Source: Halogeometricum limi
GTDB taxonomy: Archaea; Halobacteriota; Halobacteria; Halobacteriales; Haloferacaceae
DNA: 64,000 nucleotides
NCBI RefSeq assembly: GCF_900115785.1
Contig: NZ_FOYS01000003.1
Location: 186,001-250,000 of the forward strand
Reading direction: 5' to 3'
The translations under genes were made by a program, and so were the position numbers. Positions 45,020-53,910 of this stretch are shown here, piece after piece (the first letter of the stretch is position 1; every line of letters begins with the position of its first letter). Below the pieces are notes generated by a model. That model was not told the DNA's origin. It ran no database searches and saw only the letters and a list, made by a program, of their open reading frames with translations.

Positions 45020-45205
45020 CTACTGATACTCACCGAGCGTCCCGCCGACGAGGACGCCGGCGGCGAGAAGTGAGCCGACGCTCCCGGCGAGGTAGAGCGG
45101 AACCGAAGAGAGGACGCCGAGAATCGCCGCGCAAGCGAGACTCACTCCCATCACGCCGAGGAGGTAGTCGAAGCGCGTCGGTTCGTTGGCGGGCATCACT
45201 GACAT
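45020..45205 (-). CDS. Small two-helix membrane protein
   Basis: A 61-aa protein with two hydrophobic helices (about 15-34 and 38-56) and a polar N-terminus (MSVMPANEPTRFDY). It resembles small haloarchaeal membrane proteins of unknown function. Two 9-bp direct repeats sit just upstream of its start. Confidence 0.62.
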   Translation of the reverse strand: MSVMPANEPTRFDYLLGVMGVSLACAAILGVLSSVPLYLAGSVGSLLAAGVLVGGTLGEYQ

Positions 45206-45208
45206 GGC

Positions 45209-45227
45209 TGTAATTAGATGTAATTAG
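45209..45227 (-). promoter_or_regulatory. Tandem 9-bp operator-like repeats
   Basis: TGTAATTAG occurs twice (45209-45217 and 45219-45227) with a 10-bp period, one helical turn. This is only 4 bp upstream of the start codon of the small membrane protein and below a TATA-like CTTATT on the minus strand (45239-45244). A protein bound here would cover the transcription start. Confidence 0.45.
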
Positions 45228-45259
45228 GGCCAGGCACGAATAAGTTGTGGCGCACCGCA

Positions 45260-45994
45260 TTACTCGCGGAGCGACCGCGTCGACTGCGTGTCGCGGGCCT
45301 CCGTGGCCCGTTCTTCGACGTCCGCCGCCCGTTCGTACTCGCCGAGTCCCTCCAGCGCTCGAATCCGTTCGTCGTGGAGCCACGCGGTCCGCAGTCCGAG
45401 CGAGACGGCCACGTCGAGACACCGAAGCGCCTCCTCGTGTTGACCGCGTTCGTTCAGGAAGTACCCCCTGTTGTACCACGCCTCCGGCAGTCGCGGGTCG
45501 CGTTCGACGGCGGCTTCGGCGTGTTCCAGTGGGTTGCTGCTGTCGCCGCCCTCCCAGAGCGCCGTCGCGAGGTTCGTCTCCGCCGCCGCCGAGACGCCGC
45601 CGTCGGCGTCGATGCGCAGTGCCTCTCGGTGGGCGCTGACGGCGTCGTCCCATTCGCCGAGTTCGCCGTGGGCGATTCCCTTGTTCACCCACGCCTCCTG
45701 CGCTATCGCGGAGTCTTCGGGCGCGTAGAACGCCGCCCGCGCGAACGAGTCGACGGCCTGTTCGTACTGCTCGATGGCGACGTACTCCAGTCCCACGTCT
45801 ATCAGCGCCGGGACGTCGACGCCGTCGGGCCGAACCTGCGACTCGTCGACGACGTCCGCGAGCACGTAGTCGTCGACCGGGTCTACGTCGGCGACGGGGC
45901 CGTAGCGGCCGTCTCCGAGGTCGAACCCCTCGTACGGGTCGTCGAATCCCTGTCCTTCCGAGTATCGGTGGGGTCGGTCACGTCGCGTTACCAT
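45260..45994 (-). CDS. Tetratricopeptide-repeat protein
   Basis: A 244-aa protein. Residues about 65-235 carry four or five TPR units ('ALIDVGLEYVAIEQYEQAVDSFARAAFYAPED', 'AWVNKGIAHGELGEWDDAVSAHREALRIDAD', 'AWYNRGYFLNERGQHEEALRCLDVAVSLG'). It is probably a protein-protein scaffold. The ATG at 45994 is preferred over the open extension upstream. Divergent from a lipoprotein gene. Confidence 0.85.
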   Translation of the reverse strand: MVTRRDRPHRYSEGQGFDDPYEGFDLGDGRYGPVADVDPVDDYVLADVVDESQVRPDGVDVPALIDVGLEYVAIEQYEQAVDSFARAAFYAPEDSAIAQEAWVNKGIAHGELGEWDDAVSAHREALRIDADGGVSAAAETNLATALWEGGDSSNPLEHAEAAVERDPRLPEAWYNRGYFLNERGQHEEALRCLDVAVSLGLRTAWLHDERIRALEGLGEYERAADVEERATEARDTQSTRSLRE

Positions 45995-46120
45995 CAGTAC
46001 GTGTTGGCCGGACAGAGAGATAACCGCGTCGGCGGTCGGAGCGGCGAGCATCCACTCGCCCGGTGTCGTCGGACCTCCGCGACGGAAAGCTTATGTCCGA
46101 CCTGTCGTCTCTTCGACCGT

Positions 46121-46978
46121 ATGTCCTCCAGACGGGACGTTCTCTCTTCGAGCGGTGCCGTACTCGCCCTTCTCGCTGGCTGTCTCGGTGGTCCACCGAC
46201 CGACTTGGCGGCGTCGCAGACGGAGACGAGGACGCCCACGAACACCGAGGCGTCCGCGACTCCTACGACGACCGAAGTCGAAGCGGACGTTCGCCTCCGG
46301 GACGTCACGGTCACGCCGTCGCTCGCCGCGCCGAACTCGCCGGACTCCATCGGCACGTACGGCGACGCGGAGGAGCAGTACGTCGTGGTCGAAGTCGGGA
46401 CCCGCGGACCGCTTCCGCTGAACGCCGCGGAGTTCGCGGTTGCCGTCGACGAAACGACGTTCGGTCCGCGGAGCGTCCGGGACCTGACGGGGTACGGCTG
46501 GCTGTGGGGCTTCGACGGCGCGTACGAACGTGGTTCGGGTGGAACGCTCGTGTTCCCGCTTCCGAAACCGCTGGACGCCGACACCACGACGCTCCGCTGG
46601 CCCGGAGACGAACACCGACTCTCGGACGACGCCGTCGTACGACTCTCCCGCCCGCCGACAGCGTTCTCGGTGACCGAGTTCTCCGCGCCCGAAACCGTCG
46701 TGAACGGTCAGCAGATGACGCTCACAGTGACGGTGGAGAACACCGGCGACGCGGACGGGACGTTCGTCGGTGCGCTCAACCGTACCGGACCGGAAGTCGC
46801 CTACGCGCCCGTCGAAGCCGTCTCGCTGGACGTGGCCGCCGGCGAGTCGACGACGTGGACGCACTCGTTCACGCCGTCGACGTCCGTCCCCGACGACGGA
46901 CGGTCGTTCGACTTCGTGATGCACTGGCGCGACGGAGAGACGGTACGGACGCGAACAGAAGTGGTCGAATCGGAATGA
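46121..46978 (+). CDS. Secreted lipoprotein with C-terminal CARDB/FxLD-like domain
   Basis: A 285-aa lipoprotein: basic start MSSRRDVL, hydrophobic stretch, lipobox LAGC (Cys21), Thr-rich linker (about 30-52). The C-terminal half has a beta-sandwich pattern 'SVTEFSAPETVVNGQQMTLTVTVENTGDADGTF', typical of CARDB-like adhesion or binding domains. Function unknown. Confidence 0.78.
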   Translation: MSSRRDVLSSSGAVLALLAGCLGGPPTDLAASQTETRTPTNTEASATPTTTEVEADVRLRDVTVTPSLAAPNSPDSIGTYGDAEEQYVVVEVGTRGPLPLNAAEFAVAVDETTFGPRSVRDLTGYGWLWGFDGAYERGSGGTLVFPLPKPLDADTTTLRWPGDEHRLSDDAVVRLSRPPTAFSVTEFSAPETVVNGQQMTLTVTVENTGDADGTFVGALNRTGPEVAYAPVEAVSLDVAAGESTTWTHSFTPSTSVPDDGRSFDFVMHWRDGETVRTRTEVVESE

Positions 46979-46991
46979 CGGTCACGTGAGC

Positions 46992-47203
46992 GCGCAGGAT
47001 GGGATTCGAACTTCCGAAACTCGCTACGCTCGTTTCGACGTTCGAATCCACCCGTAGAACGCCGCTGCTCGCTTCGCTCGCGGACGACGAATGCGGGGGA
47101 TGGGATTCGAACCACGGTCGCTCCGGTCACTTCGTTCCCTTCGCTCCCTGATTCGAACCCATCCGTAGAACGCCGCTGCTCGCTTCGCTCGCAGACGACG
47201 AAT
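46992..47203 (-). repeat. Degenerate tandem copies of the tRNA-Leu 3' end
   Basis: The last 20 nt of the tRNA-Leu gene (47204-47223) recur at 47093-47112 (identical) and 46992-47011 (two mismatches). Each is followed by a unit containing 'gccgctgctcgcttcgctcg'; the stretches at 47052-47113 and 47163-47224 differ by a single base (111-bp offset). Such partial 3' copies are what repeated integration and loss of elements at a tRNA attachment site leave behind. No integrase is nearby. Confidence 0.75.
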
Positions 47204-47287
47204 GCGGGGGATGGGATTCGAACCCATGAACTCCTACGAGAGCGGATCTTAAGTCCGCCGCCTTTGGCCTGGCTCAGCCACCCCCGC
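47204..47287 (-). tRNA. tRNA-Leu, anticodon TAA
   Basis: An 84-nt gene. The acceptor arms GCGGGGG and CCCCCGC pair perfectly. The anticodon arm GCGGA-CTTAAGA-TCCGC gives anticodon TAA, a long class II variable arm follows, and the T arm is ATGGG-TTCGAAT-CCCAT. No intron is present. CCA is not encoded. It decodes UUA/UUG leucine codons. Confidence 0.96.
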
Positions 47288-47473
47288 TCGTCTTCCGATT
47301 CTGCGTACCCACCAATGATGGTTTCGCTTCGTCGGCATCGACTCGCCGCGGTCTCGCGGTACGCTCGACGCGCGACAACCGTCTCTGAGTAGACAGTTTT
47401 TCGTCGTAGATGCCGGAGAATTCTGCATCCGGGCGTCAGACATTTTGACCTGCATCCGCTACACCGCTCAGAG

Positions 47474-49135
47474 ATGACTGACGAAAACGACAGTCCGTCC
47501 AGACGACGGGTGTTGCAAGCCATCGGTGCCGCGGGTGTCACGGGCCTCGCTGGCTGTTCCGGTGGGGGCGGCGACGAGGGGACGGCGACCGGCACAGACG
47601 CCGGTGGCGCGACGGGAACGGCGACGGAGACGTCCGAGTCGACGGGGACGGCCGAGTCGAGCGGGGCGACGCTCAACTTCGCGCAGTCGAAGTCGGCGCT
47701 CGACTTCGACCCCCTGAAGGCAAACGACGTGCCGTCGCTGCAGGTGACCGAGCGAATCTTCGACTCGCTGTACACGTACGAGGAGGGGACGACGCTCACG
47801 CCGCAACTCGCCGCCGGAGAACCGGAGATAAACGGCGACGGGACGCAGTACACCGTCACGCTGAAAGACGACATCACGTTCCACAACGGCGAACCCATCA
47901 CCGCCGAGGACGTGAAGTACTCGTACCTCGCCCCGGCGCGCGAGGAGACGGAGAACGGGTCGGAGTTCACGATGATAGACGAGATAACCGTCGTGGACGA
48001 GAAGACGGTGCAGTTCGACCTGAAGTACCCGTTCGGGCCGTTCAAGCACAAACTCGCGTGGGCGCCCGTCCCGAAGGCCGCCCGCGAGGAGGACCGCGAG
48101 GGCTTCAACTCCGACCCCGTCGGGAGCGGTCCATACGAACTCGAAGACTGGCAGGAGGGTAGTTACGTCCGGATGACGCGTCACGAGGACTACTGGGGCG
48201 AGAAGCCCGAGATTCAGACGCTGAACTTCACGCCGGTCTCCGAACCGACGACGCGCGTGACGACGCTCCGAAACGGCGAGAACCACATCGTTCAGACCGT
48301 GCCGCCGAAGCTCTACTCCACCGTCGAGGGTATCTCGGAGGCGAGCGTGCAGGAACGCGGCGGCCTCGGCTACTACTACCTCGCGTTCAACTGCAACGAG
48401 GGACCGACGGCGGACAAGAAGGTCCGCGAGGCCATCGACTACGCCGTCTCGATGGACCAGGCGGTGCAGAACTACGTCGAACCCGCGGGGACGCGCATGA
48501 CGAGTCCGCTGCCGCAGTCCATCATCGAGTCGTGGGGCTTCCCCGGCGAGGAGTGGGCGGACATCGCCCACGACAAGGACCTGACGAAGGCCGAGCAGTT
48601 GCTGGAGGAGGCCGGCGTCGACAAAGACTACGACTGGACCATCATCGTCCCGCCGGACGACAAGCGCGAACAGATTGGAATCACCGTCTCGAACGCCCTG
48701 CAGGAACTCGGGTTCTCGAACGCGTCCGTCCAGCGACTCGACTGGGGCGCGTTCCTCGACAAGTACGCCACCGGCGACGAGGACGACTACAACATGTACA
48801 CCCTCGGCTGGGTGGACGAAGTCGACCCGGACGGCTTCCTCTACTTCCTGTTCCACGAGTCCGAAGAGGGCTCGACGAACGGCTGTTACTACGAGAACGA
48901 CGAGGTCATGCGCCAACTCGACGAGGCGCGGAAGTCGCCGGACCGAGAGACGCGCAAGGAACTGTACACGAAGGCTGTCACCTCCATCTTGGAGGACCGC
49001 GCGCACCTGCCGGCGTACAACCTCAAGAACAGCTTCGGCGTCCGAAGCGAGGTGAAGGGCTTCCGGCCCCACACCATCTCGGGCATCAACCCGCGGATGA
49101 CCGGTCCGCTCGGGTCGGTGACGCTGGACGACTGA
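47474..49135 (+). CDS. ABC transporter substrate-binding lipoprotein (peptide/nickel type, family 5)
   Basis: A 553-aa exported protein. A twin-arginine motif (SRRRVLQ) and lipobox (LAGC, Cys28) show Tat export and lipid anchoring. A Gly/Thr/Ser linker follows to about residue 65. The family 5 body has 'TYTVTLKDDITFHNGEPITAEDVKYSY'-type sequence ('YTVTLKDDITFHNG', 'SDPVGSGPYELEDWQEGSYVRMTRHEDYWG', 'VREAIDYAVSMDQAV'). It should bind a di- or oligopeptide. No permease or ATPase genes adjoin it, so it is an orphan here. Confidence 0.92.
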   Translation: MTDENDSPSRRRVLQAIGAAGVTGLAGCSGGGGDEGTATGTDAGGATGTATETSESTGTAESSGATLNFAQSKSALDFDPLKANDVPSLQVTERIFDSLYTYEEGTTLTPQLAAGEPEINGDGTQYTVTLKDDITFHNGEPITAEDVKYSYLAPAREETENGSEFTMIDEITVVDEKTVQFDLKYPFGPFKHKLAWAPVPKAAREEDREGFNSDPVGSGPYELEDWQEGSYVRMTRHEDYWGEKPEIQTLNFTPVSEPTTRVTTLRNGENHIVQTVPPKLYSTVEGISEASVQERGGLGYYYLAFNCNEGPTADKKVREAIDYAVSMDQAVQNYVEPAGTRMTSPLPQSIIESWGFPGEEWADIAHDKDLTKAEQLLEEAGVDKDYDWTIIVPPDDKREQIGITVSNALQELGFSNASVQRLDWGAFLDKYATGDEDDYNMYTLGWVDEVDPDGFLYFLFHESEEGSTNGCYYENDEVMRQLDEARKSPDRETRKELYTKAVTSILEDRAHLPAYNLKNSFGVRSEVKGFRPHTISGINPRMTGPLGSVTLDD

Positions 49136-49144
49136 GGACCGAGA

Positions 49145-49498
49145 CTACCAGTCGACGCTGAGCGTTCCGTCCCCGTGCGGGTCGGGCGCTATCTCTTCGT
49201 CTTTTCTGCGGTCGATGACGTGGATGACGCCGCGGTCTTTCTTCGCCGGACACACCTCGGCCGCGCGGACGTTCTCCTCCAGTTCGTCCTCGCCGAAGAA
49301 GTACGACTTCGGTTTGGCCAGTCCGGAGGCCATGTCCATCTCCCAGTTGTCCGCGACTTCGGCGCACCGACCCGCGCCGAAGCACTTGTTCGCCTCGAAG
49401 ATTATCTTGTAGGGTTTCTCGTCTATCGGCGGCGCGTTCGCCTCGTCACCCACCTCGCTCGGGCGGAGTGGACCGTCCGAGCCTTCGGTGTCGCTCAT
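49145..49498 (-). CDS. Ferredoxin with three-cysteine cluster motif
   Basis: A 117-aa ferredoxin. Cluster cysteines C39, C45 and C83 occur in 'EANKCFGAGRCAEVADN' and 'RAAEVCPAKK', the pattern of single-cluster ferredoxins in which the second Cys is replaced (here Gly), usually holding [3Fe-4S]. The N-terminal 28 residues are an acidic extension typical of halophiles. Its stop is 9 bp from the stop of the convergent binding-protein gene. Confidence 0.85.
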   Translation of the reverse strand: MSDTEGSDGPLRPSEVGDEANAPPIDEKPYKIIFEANKCFGAGRCAEVADNWEMDMASGLAKPKSYFFGEDELEENVRAAEVCPAKKDRGVIHVIDRRKDEEIAPDPHGDGTLSVDW

Positions 49499-49600
49499 CG
49501 AAGGGAGGTAGCGACGCGGCGGACTTTGCGCTGTCGGTCGGGCGTCGAAAGAACGCGTGCGGTCTGCGTGCCGGTTCCGGAATCGCGTCGCCGTCGGCGA

Positions 49601-50113
49601 CTACCGGTCGACGTCGATGGACTCGATTTCGACGTCCTTCATCGGCTTGTCGTTGCGGTCCGTCGGGAGGTTGCCGATCTCTTCGACGACGTCCATCCCG
49701 TCGACGACTTCGCCGAAGACGGCGTGGCGGCCGTCGAGGTGGGGTTGCGCGTCGAGCGTGATGAAGAACTGCGAGCCGTTCGTGTCGGGGCCGCGGTTCG
49801 CCATCGACAGTTTGCCCGCGCTGTCGTGGCGGAGTTCGTCGTGGAACTCGTCGTCGAAGGTGTAGCCGGGACCGCCGCGACCGGTTCCCTCGGGGTCGCC
49901 GCCCTGAATCATGAAGCCGTCGATGATGCGGTGGAAGATGGTTCCCTCGTACAGCGAGTCGGTGCGTTCGTCGCCCGTGTCGGGGTCCTTCCACGCCTTC
50001 TCGCCCGTCGCGAGACCGACGAAGTTCTCGACCGTTCGCGGCGCGCGGTCCTCGAACAGTTCGACGGTGATGTCGCCTCGGCTTGTGTGGAGCGTGGCAG
50101 TCGGGTTGCTCAT
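49601..50113 (-). CDS. Cyclophilin-type peptidyl-prolyl isomerase
   Basis: A 170-aa cytoplasmic cyclophilin. '[23 protein letters not shown]', '[30 protein letters not shown]' (catalytic Arg in FHRII) and '[35 protein letters not shown]' are all intact. It speeds proline isomerisation in protein folding. Confidence 0.95.
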   Translation of the reverse strand: MSNPTATLHTSRGDITVELFEDRAPRTVENFVGLATGEKAWKDPDTGDERTDSLYEGTIFHRIIDGFMIQGGDPEGTGRGGPGYTFDDEFHDELRHDSAGKLSMANRGPDTNGSQFFITLDAQPHLDGRHAVFGEVVDGMDVVEEIGNLPTDRNDKPMKDVEIESIDVDR

Positions 50114-50202
50114 ACCTGCCCCGAAGCGGTGCGGAGTGAAAACGTTGGTGAGTCTCGTCGCCGGCCAGTACGTCCATATTCCCGCACGTCGCAGTCACGG
50201 GC

Positions 50203-50430
50203 ATGACGCAGGAGACGACGTGGGAGTACCACACGCTTCGGCCGCCGAGAGGGTCGGCGAGAGCGGAGGCGGAGGACCCGATAGACGAGTTGAACGAACT
50301 CGGCGACGAGGGGTGGGAACTCGTCTGCGCCGTCGACTACACCGGGGGCGGGACGAAGTACCTCGTCTTCAAACGGCCGAAGGCGGACGCCGAGTCGGAA
50401 TCGGGACCGGGCCGGGAGACGCATGCCTGA
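50203..50430 (+). CDS. DUF4177 protein
   Basis: A 75-aa protein with the DUF4177 pattern: 'WEYHTLRPPR' at the start, 'LNELGDEGWELVCAVDY' in the middle and 'KYLVFKRPK' at the end. Function unknown. The last 8 nt overlap the following membrane-protein gene, so the two are co-translated. Confidence 0.85.
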   Translation: MTQETTWEYHTLRPPRGSARAEAEDPIDELNELGDEGWELVCAVDYTGGGTKYLVFKRPKADAESESGPGRETHA

Positions 50431-51490
50431 CGACGAGAGCGACGTCGTCGAGCAGACGTACGACCCCGCCGAGGACGACGACGCGACGGTCGGCTCTGCG
50501 AACACGATGCGCGAACGCGCCGGCGAGTCCCGGCTGAAACTGTGGATTCTCCTCGAATCGAACCGCCTCGTCGCCACCGGCGTCCTCGCGGGGGCGGTGT
50601 TCGTCGTGCTCCTTCTCGTCGGCGTCGTCCTCGAACCGCCGTTCGCCACCAGCGTCGCCAGTGGGGACGTGCTGGACTCCATCTTCACGACGATGGCGAG
50701 CGGAACCATCACCGGCGTCACCCTCGTCGTCACCATCACGCAGGTGGTCATCTCCCAAGAACTCGGCCCGTTCGACGACCAGCGCGTACGGATGAGCGGG
50801 ACGATGGACACCCGCGAGTACGTCCGGGAACTCACCGGCCTCGACGCCGCCCCGGCGGACCCGTCGGCGCTCATGTCCTCGCTCGTCGCCGCCGCGGCCA
50901 TCGAAGCCGGCAACGTGAACGAGGCGACGTCGAAGATAGACGACGAAGACGCGACCGAGGAACTCGCCGAGTTCACGGACAGTCTGCGGCAGAACGCGGA
51001 CGTCGTCCTCGACAGACTCGACGGGGCGCAGTTCGGGACGTTCGGTCTCCTCTCTTCGGCACTCGACTTCAACTACGGCCGGAAGGTGTTCGAGGTGGAC
51101 CGACTCCTCGCCCGACACAACGACGCCATCGGCGACGAGACGCGCGAGGCACTCGGTGACCTCCGCGACGCGCTCGTGATGTTCGGCCCCGCCCGCGAAC
51201 ACATCAAGACGCTGTACTTCCAGTGGGCGCTGACGAGTCTGTCGCAGTCCGTCGCGTACGCCGCCGTCCCCGCGCTCCTCGTCTCGCTATCGATGGTCGC
51301 GTTCGTGGACGCCGCGACGTTCCCGGGGGCGTTCGTGGGTATCGACAGCATCCTCTGGGTGACATCGTTGGCGCTCGCTCTCTCGCTGCTTCCCTTCCTC
51401 CTCTTGCTGTCGTACGTCCTGCGCATCGCCACCGTCTCGAAGCGGACGCTCGCCATCGGGCCGTTCGTCCTCCGAGACAGCCAGCGCTGA
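50423..51490 (+). CDS. Haloarchaeal membrane protein coupled to the DUF4177 gene
   Basis: A 355-aa integral membrane protein. Acidic N-terminal 40 residues precede two hydrophobic helices (about 48-72 and 85-110; 'SIFTTMASGTITGVTLVVTITQVVISQELGPFDDQ'). A soluble helical middle (about 115-265) is followed by two more helices (about 275-300 and 312-335). No recognised transport motif. The 8-nt overlap with the DUF4177 gene suggests a joint function. Confidence 0.78.
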   Translation: MPDDESDVVEQTYDPAEDDDATVGSANTMRERAGESRLKLWILLESNRLVATGVLAGAVFVVLLLVGVVLEPPFATSVASGDVLDSIFTTMASGTITGVTLVVTITQVVISQELGPFDDQRVRMSGTMDTREYVRELTGLDAAPADPSALMSSLVAAAAIEAGNVNEATSKIDDEDATEELAEFTDSLRQNADVVLDRLDGAQFGTFGLLSSALDFNYGRKVFEVDRLLARHNDAIGDETREALGDLRDALVMFGPAREHIKTLYFQWALTSLSQSVAYAAVPALLVSLSMVAFVDAATFPGAFVGIDSILWVTSLALALSLLPFLLLLSYVLRIATVSKRTLAIGPFVLRDSQR

Positions 51491-51574
51491 CCGGAGCCGT
51501 CTTCGCCGAACCGCCTCTCCGTCTCGCTCGCCGCCGACCGTAGCTACAAAACCCCCTCGCGACGAACCCCGGGT

Positions 51575-52534
51575 ATGCACACCGCCGAGACGCTCACGCT
51601 CGCGACGCTCCCCTCGGGCGTCGAGTTGGAGACGACGGTTCACACCTACGGCGACGGCGACGGCCCCACCGTCTACGTCCAAGCCGCCCAGCACGGCAGA
51701 GAGATAAACGGGACCGAGACGCTCCGCCGCGTCCACGAACGTCTCGACGCCGACGAGGTGACCGGGACAGTCGTCGCCGTCCCCGTCGCCGACCCCCTGA
51801 CGTTCGACCACGTCTCCTACACCACCCCGGAGTCGCTCGACTCGGTGAACTCCAACATGAACCGCGTCTGGCCGGGCGACGCGGAGGGGACGCTCCACGA
51901 GCGAATGGCCGCCGCCCTCTGGGAGTACGCGGGCGACGCGGACTACATCGTCGACTTACACACGGGGAGTCCGGAGATGCTGACGCACACCGTCTACCTC
52001 GACGGCGACGACGACTGCCGCCGACTGGCCGAGGCGTTCGGCACGGAACTCCTCCTCGCGGAGGCGGCGGGCGACGACGCCGACGTGGAGTGGTCCGAAC
52101 GGAACTTCGGCGGGAAACTCCGAGTGGCGGCGACGCGGGCGGGCATCCCCTCCATCACGCCGGAACTCGCGTACAACAAGCAGCTGGTCGAACCCGCCAT
52201 CGAGACGGGCGTCCGCGGCGTCTTCAACGTCCTGCGCGAACTCGACGTGCTCCCCGGTAATCCCGAGGTACCGGCCGAACAGACGACGGCGCGGAACCAC
52301 CTCGGTCGCGTCAAAGCCGCCGAATCCGGGCTGTTCCATCCGGCTCCGGAGACGGAACTCGGCGCGAGCGTGGAGGAGGGCGACCACCTCGGGCGCGTCT
52401 ATCACCCGACGACGTACGAGGTGCTTCAAGAGGCGACGGCCGACCGCTCCGGCGTCGTCTACTCCGTCTGCCGCGAGGCGACGGCGACGGCGGGGCAGAC
52501 GCTCGTCGGCGTCGCGATGCCGGTAGAAGAGTAG
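51575..52534 (+). CDS. Succinylglutamate desuccinylase/aspartoacylase family deacylase
   Basis: A 319-aa zinc hydrolase of the M14-like AstE/AspA family. Zinc ligands appear as H-x2-E in 'AAQHGREINGTETL' and the later His in 'YIVDLHTGSPE'. The catalytic Glu is probably in 'SITPELAYNK'. The C-terminal region ('SGLFHPAPETELGASVEEGDHLGRVY') is the usual lipoyl-like domain. The N-acyl substrate is unknown. Confidence 0.88.
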   Translation: MHTAETLTLATLPSGVELETTVHTYGDGDGPTVYVQAAQHGREINGTETLRRVHERLDADEVTGTVVAVPVADPLTFDHVSYTTPESLDSVNSNMNRVWPGDAEGTLHERMAAALWEYAGDADYIVDLHTGSPEMLTHTVYLDGDDDCRRLAEAFGTELLLAEAAGDDADVEWSERNFGGKLRVAATRAGIPSITPELAYNKQLVEPAIETGVRGVFNVLRELDVLPGNPEVPAEQTTARNHLGRVKAAESGLFHPAPETELGASVEEGDHLGRVYHPTTYEVLQEATADRSGVVYSVCREATATAGQTLVGVAMPVEE

Positions 52535-52575
52535 TCCGTCACGGACGCGGACCCGACGTCGGACGTTTCGGCCGG

Positions 52576-53847
52576 CTACGTCCCGGCGGCCAACCGCCGA
52601 ACCGTCTCGGTGACGACGCCGACGCCGATGTCGAGTGCGTCTTCGTCGATGTCGAAGTACGCCGTGTGGTGACCGGCGGGGTTGCTCGCGCCGATGCCGA
52701 CGTAGGAGGCGACGCCGCCGTTCTCTTGAACGCGGCGGACGAGAAAGGAGGCGTCTTCGCTCCCGCCGAACGGACTCCGGCCGCAGACGTGGTCGACGCC
52801 GTCGACAGTCTCCGCGGCGCGCATCACCGTCTGCACGACGGACTCGTCGTTCTCGAACGTCGTCGTCATCCCGTACAGACTCGTCTCGTAGCCGACGTCG
52901 TGCATCTCGGCGGCGCTCTCGACGACGCGTTCTGCTCTGTCCATCATGTAGTCGTTCAGGTCCGCGTCCTCGCCGCGTACCTCCACGCGCATCCGCGCCT
53001 CCTCGCAGATGACGTTCTGCGCGTTGTCCGCGTGGACCTGTCCGACGTTGATTCTGGTCTTCCCCTCGGAGTGTCGAGGGATGGCGTAGAGGTTCTGCAG
53101 CGCCGTTCCGAGCGCTTGCAGGGCGTTTCTGCCCTCGTTCGGCGCGCCGCCCGCGTGGGCGGGTTCGCCCTCGAACGTCACGTCCACCTTCGCGTTCGAG
53201 AGCGGACGGTCGTAGCCGCCGACGACGGTGCCGGTCTCCTCGCCGAGGCCGAGGTGGAGGGCGACGAGAGCGTCCACGTCGTCCAAGTGTTCGGTCTCGC
53301 TCATCGGTTTCCCGCCGCGGCCGCCCTCCTCTGCGGGTTGGAAGAACAGCTTCAGCGTGCCGTCGAACCCCTCCTCGTCGAACGCGCGGGCGACGCCGAT
53401 GCCGATGGCGGTGTGGCCGTCGTGGCCGCAGGCGTGCATCTCCGAGGGGTGGGTGCTGGCGAACCCCTCGCGGGCGGGGCGGTGGTCGTCGTCGGACGCC
53501 TCCGGGCGGGCGAGGGCGTCCACGTCGACGCGAACGCCGACGGTCGGCCCGTCGCCGTAGCGCTTCTTCGCGACGAGACCCGTCACGTCGCCCATCCAGT
53601 CGAGGTACTCTTCGGGCGCGCCCTCCCGGCGGGCGCGTTCGCGGGCGGCGGCTATCTCGTCGTCGGACGGGACGCCGAGTCGTTCCTCGACGTTCACCGC
53701 CTCGGCTCCGAGCCAGAGTTCGAAGCCGCGTTCGTCCAGTTCTTCGGCGACGAGCGCCGTGGTTCGGAACTCCTTCCACCCTTCCTCGGGATGTCGGTGG
53801 AGGTCACGACGGATCTCCGTGAGCGTGTGGTCTGTGAACGTGGTCAT
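52576..53847 (-). CDS. M20-family amidohydrolase (aminoacylase-like)
   Basis: A 423-aa metal-dependent hydrolase of the M20D type. 'IRRDLHRHPEEGWKEFRT', 'HACGHDGHTAIG' (metal ligands), 'KLFFQPAEEGGRGGKPM' (catalytic Glu pair) and 'GASNPAGHHTAYFDIDEDAL' are intact. An insertion at about 50-85 is longer than in bacterial relatives. It probably removes acyl groups from amino acids. Convergent with the deacylase gene. Confidence 0.9.
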   Translation of the reverse strand: MTTFTDHTLTEIRRDLHRHPEEGWKEFRTTALVAEELDERGFELWLGAEAVNVEERLGVPSDDEIAAARERARREGAPEEYLDWMGDVTGLVAKKRYGDGPTVGVRVDVDALARPEASDDDHRPAREGFASTHPSEMHACGHDGHTAIGIGVARAFDEEGFDGTLKLFFQPAEEGGRGGKPMSETEHLDDVDALVALHLGLGEETGTVVGGYDRPLSNAKVDVTFEGEPAHAGGAPNEGRNALQALGTALQNLYAIPRHSEGKTRINVGQVHADNAQNVICEEARMRVEVRGEDADLNDYMMDRAERVVESAAEMHDVGYETSLYGMTTTFENDESVVQTVMRAAETVDGVDHVCGRSPFGGSEDASFLVRRVQENGGVASYVGIGASNPAGHHTAYFDIDEDALDIGVGVVTETVRRLAAGT

Positions 53848-53910
53848 ACCGAACGCTCGCCGTCGACGTAAAAAAGCACGAGGGAAGCGGACAGCGAGTC
53901 TCCGTCTCGG

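Noticed and set aside
46980-47203. Short protein frames through the tRNA 3' repeats
   Set aside because: The frames are Arg-rich translations of repeated tRNA-derived DNA, not genes.
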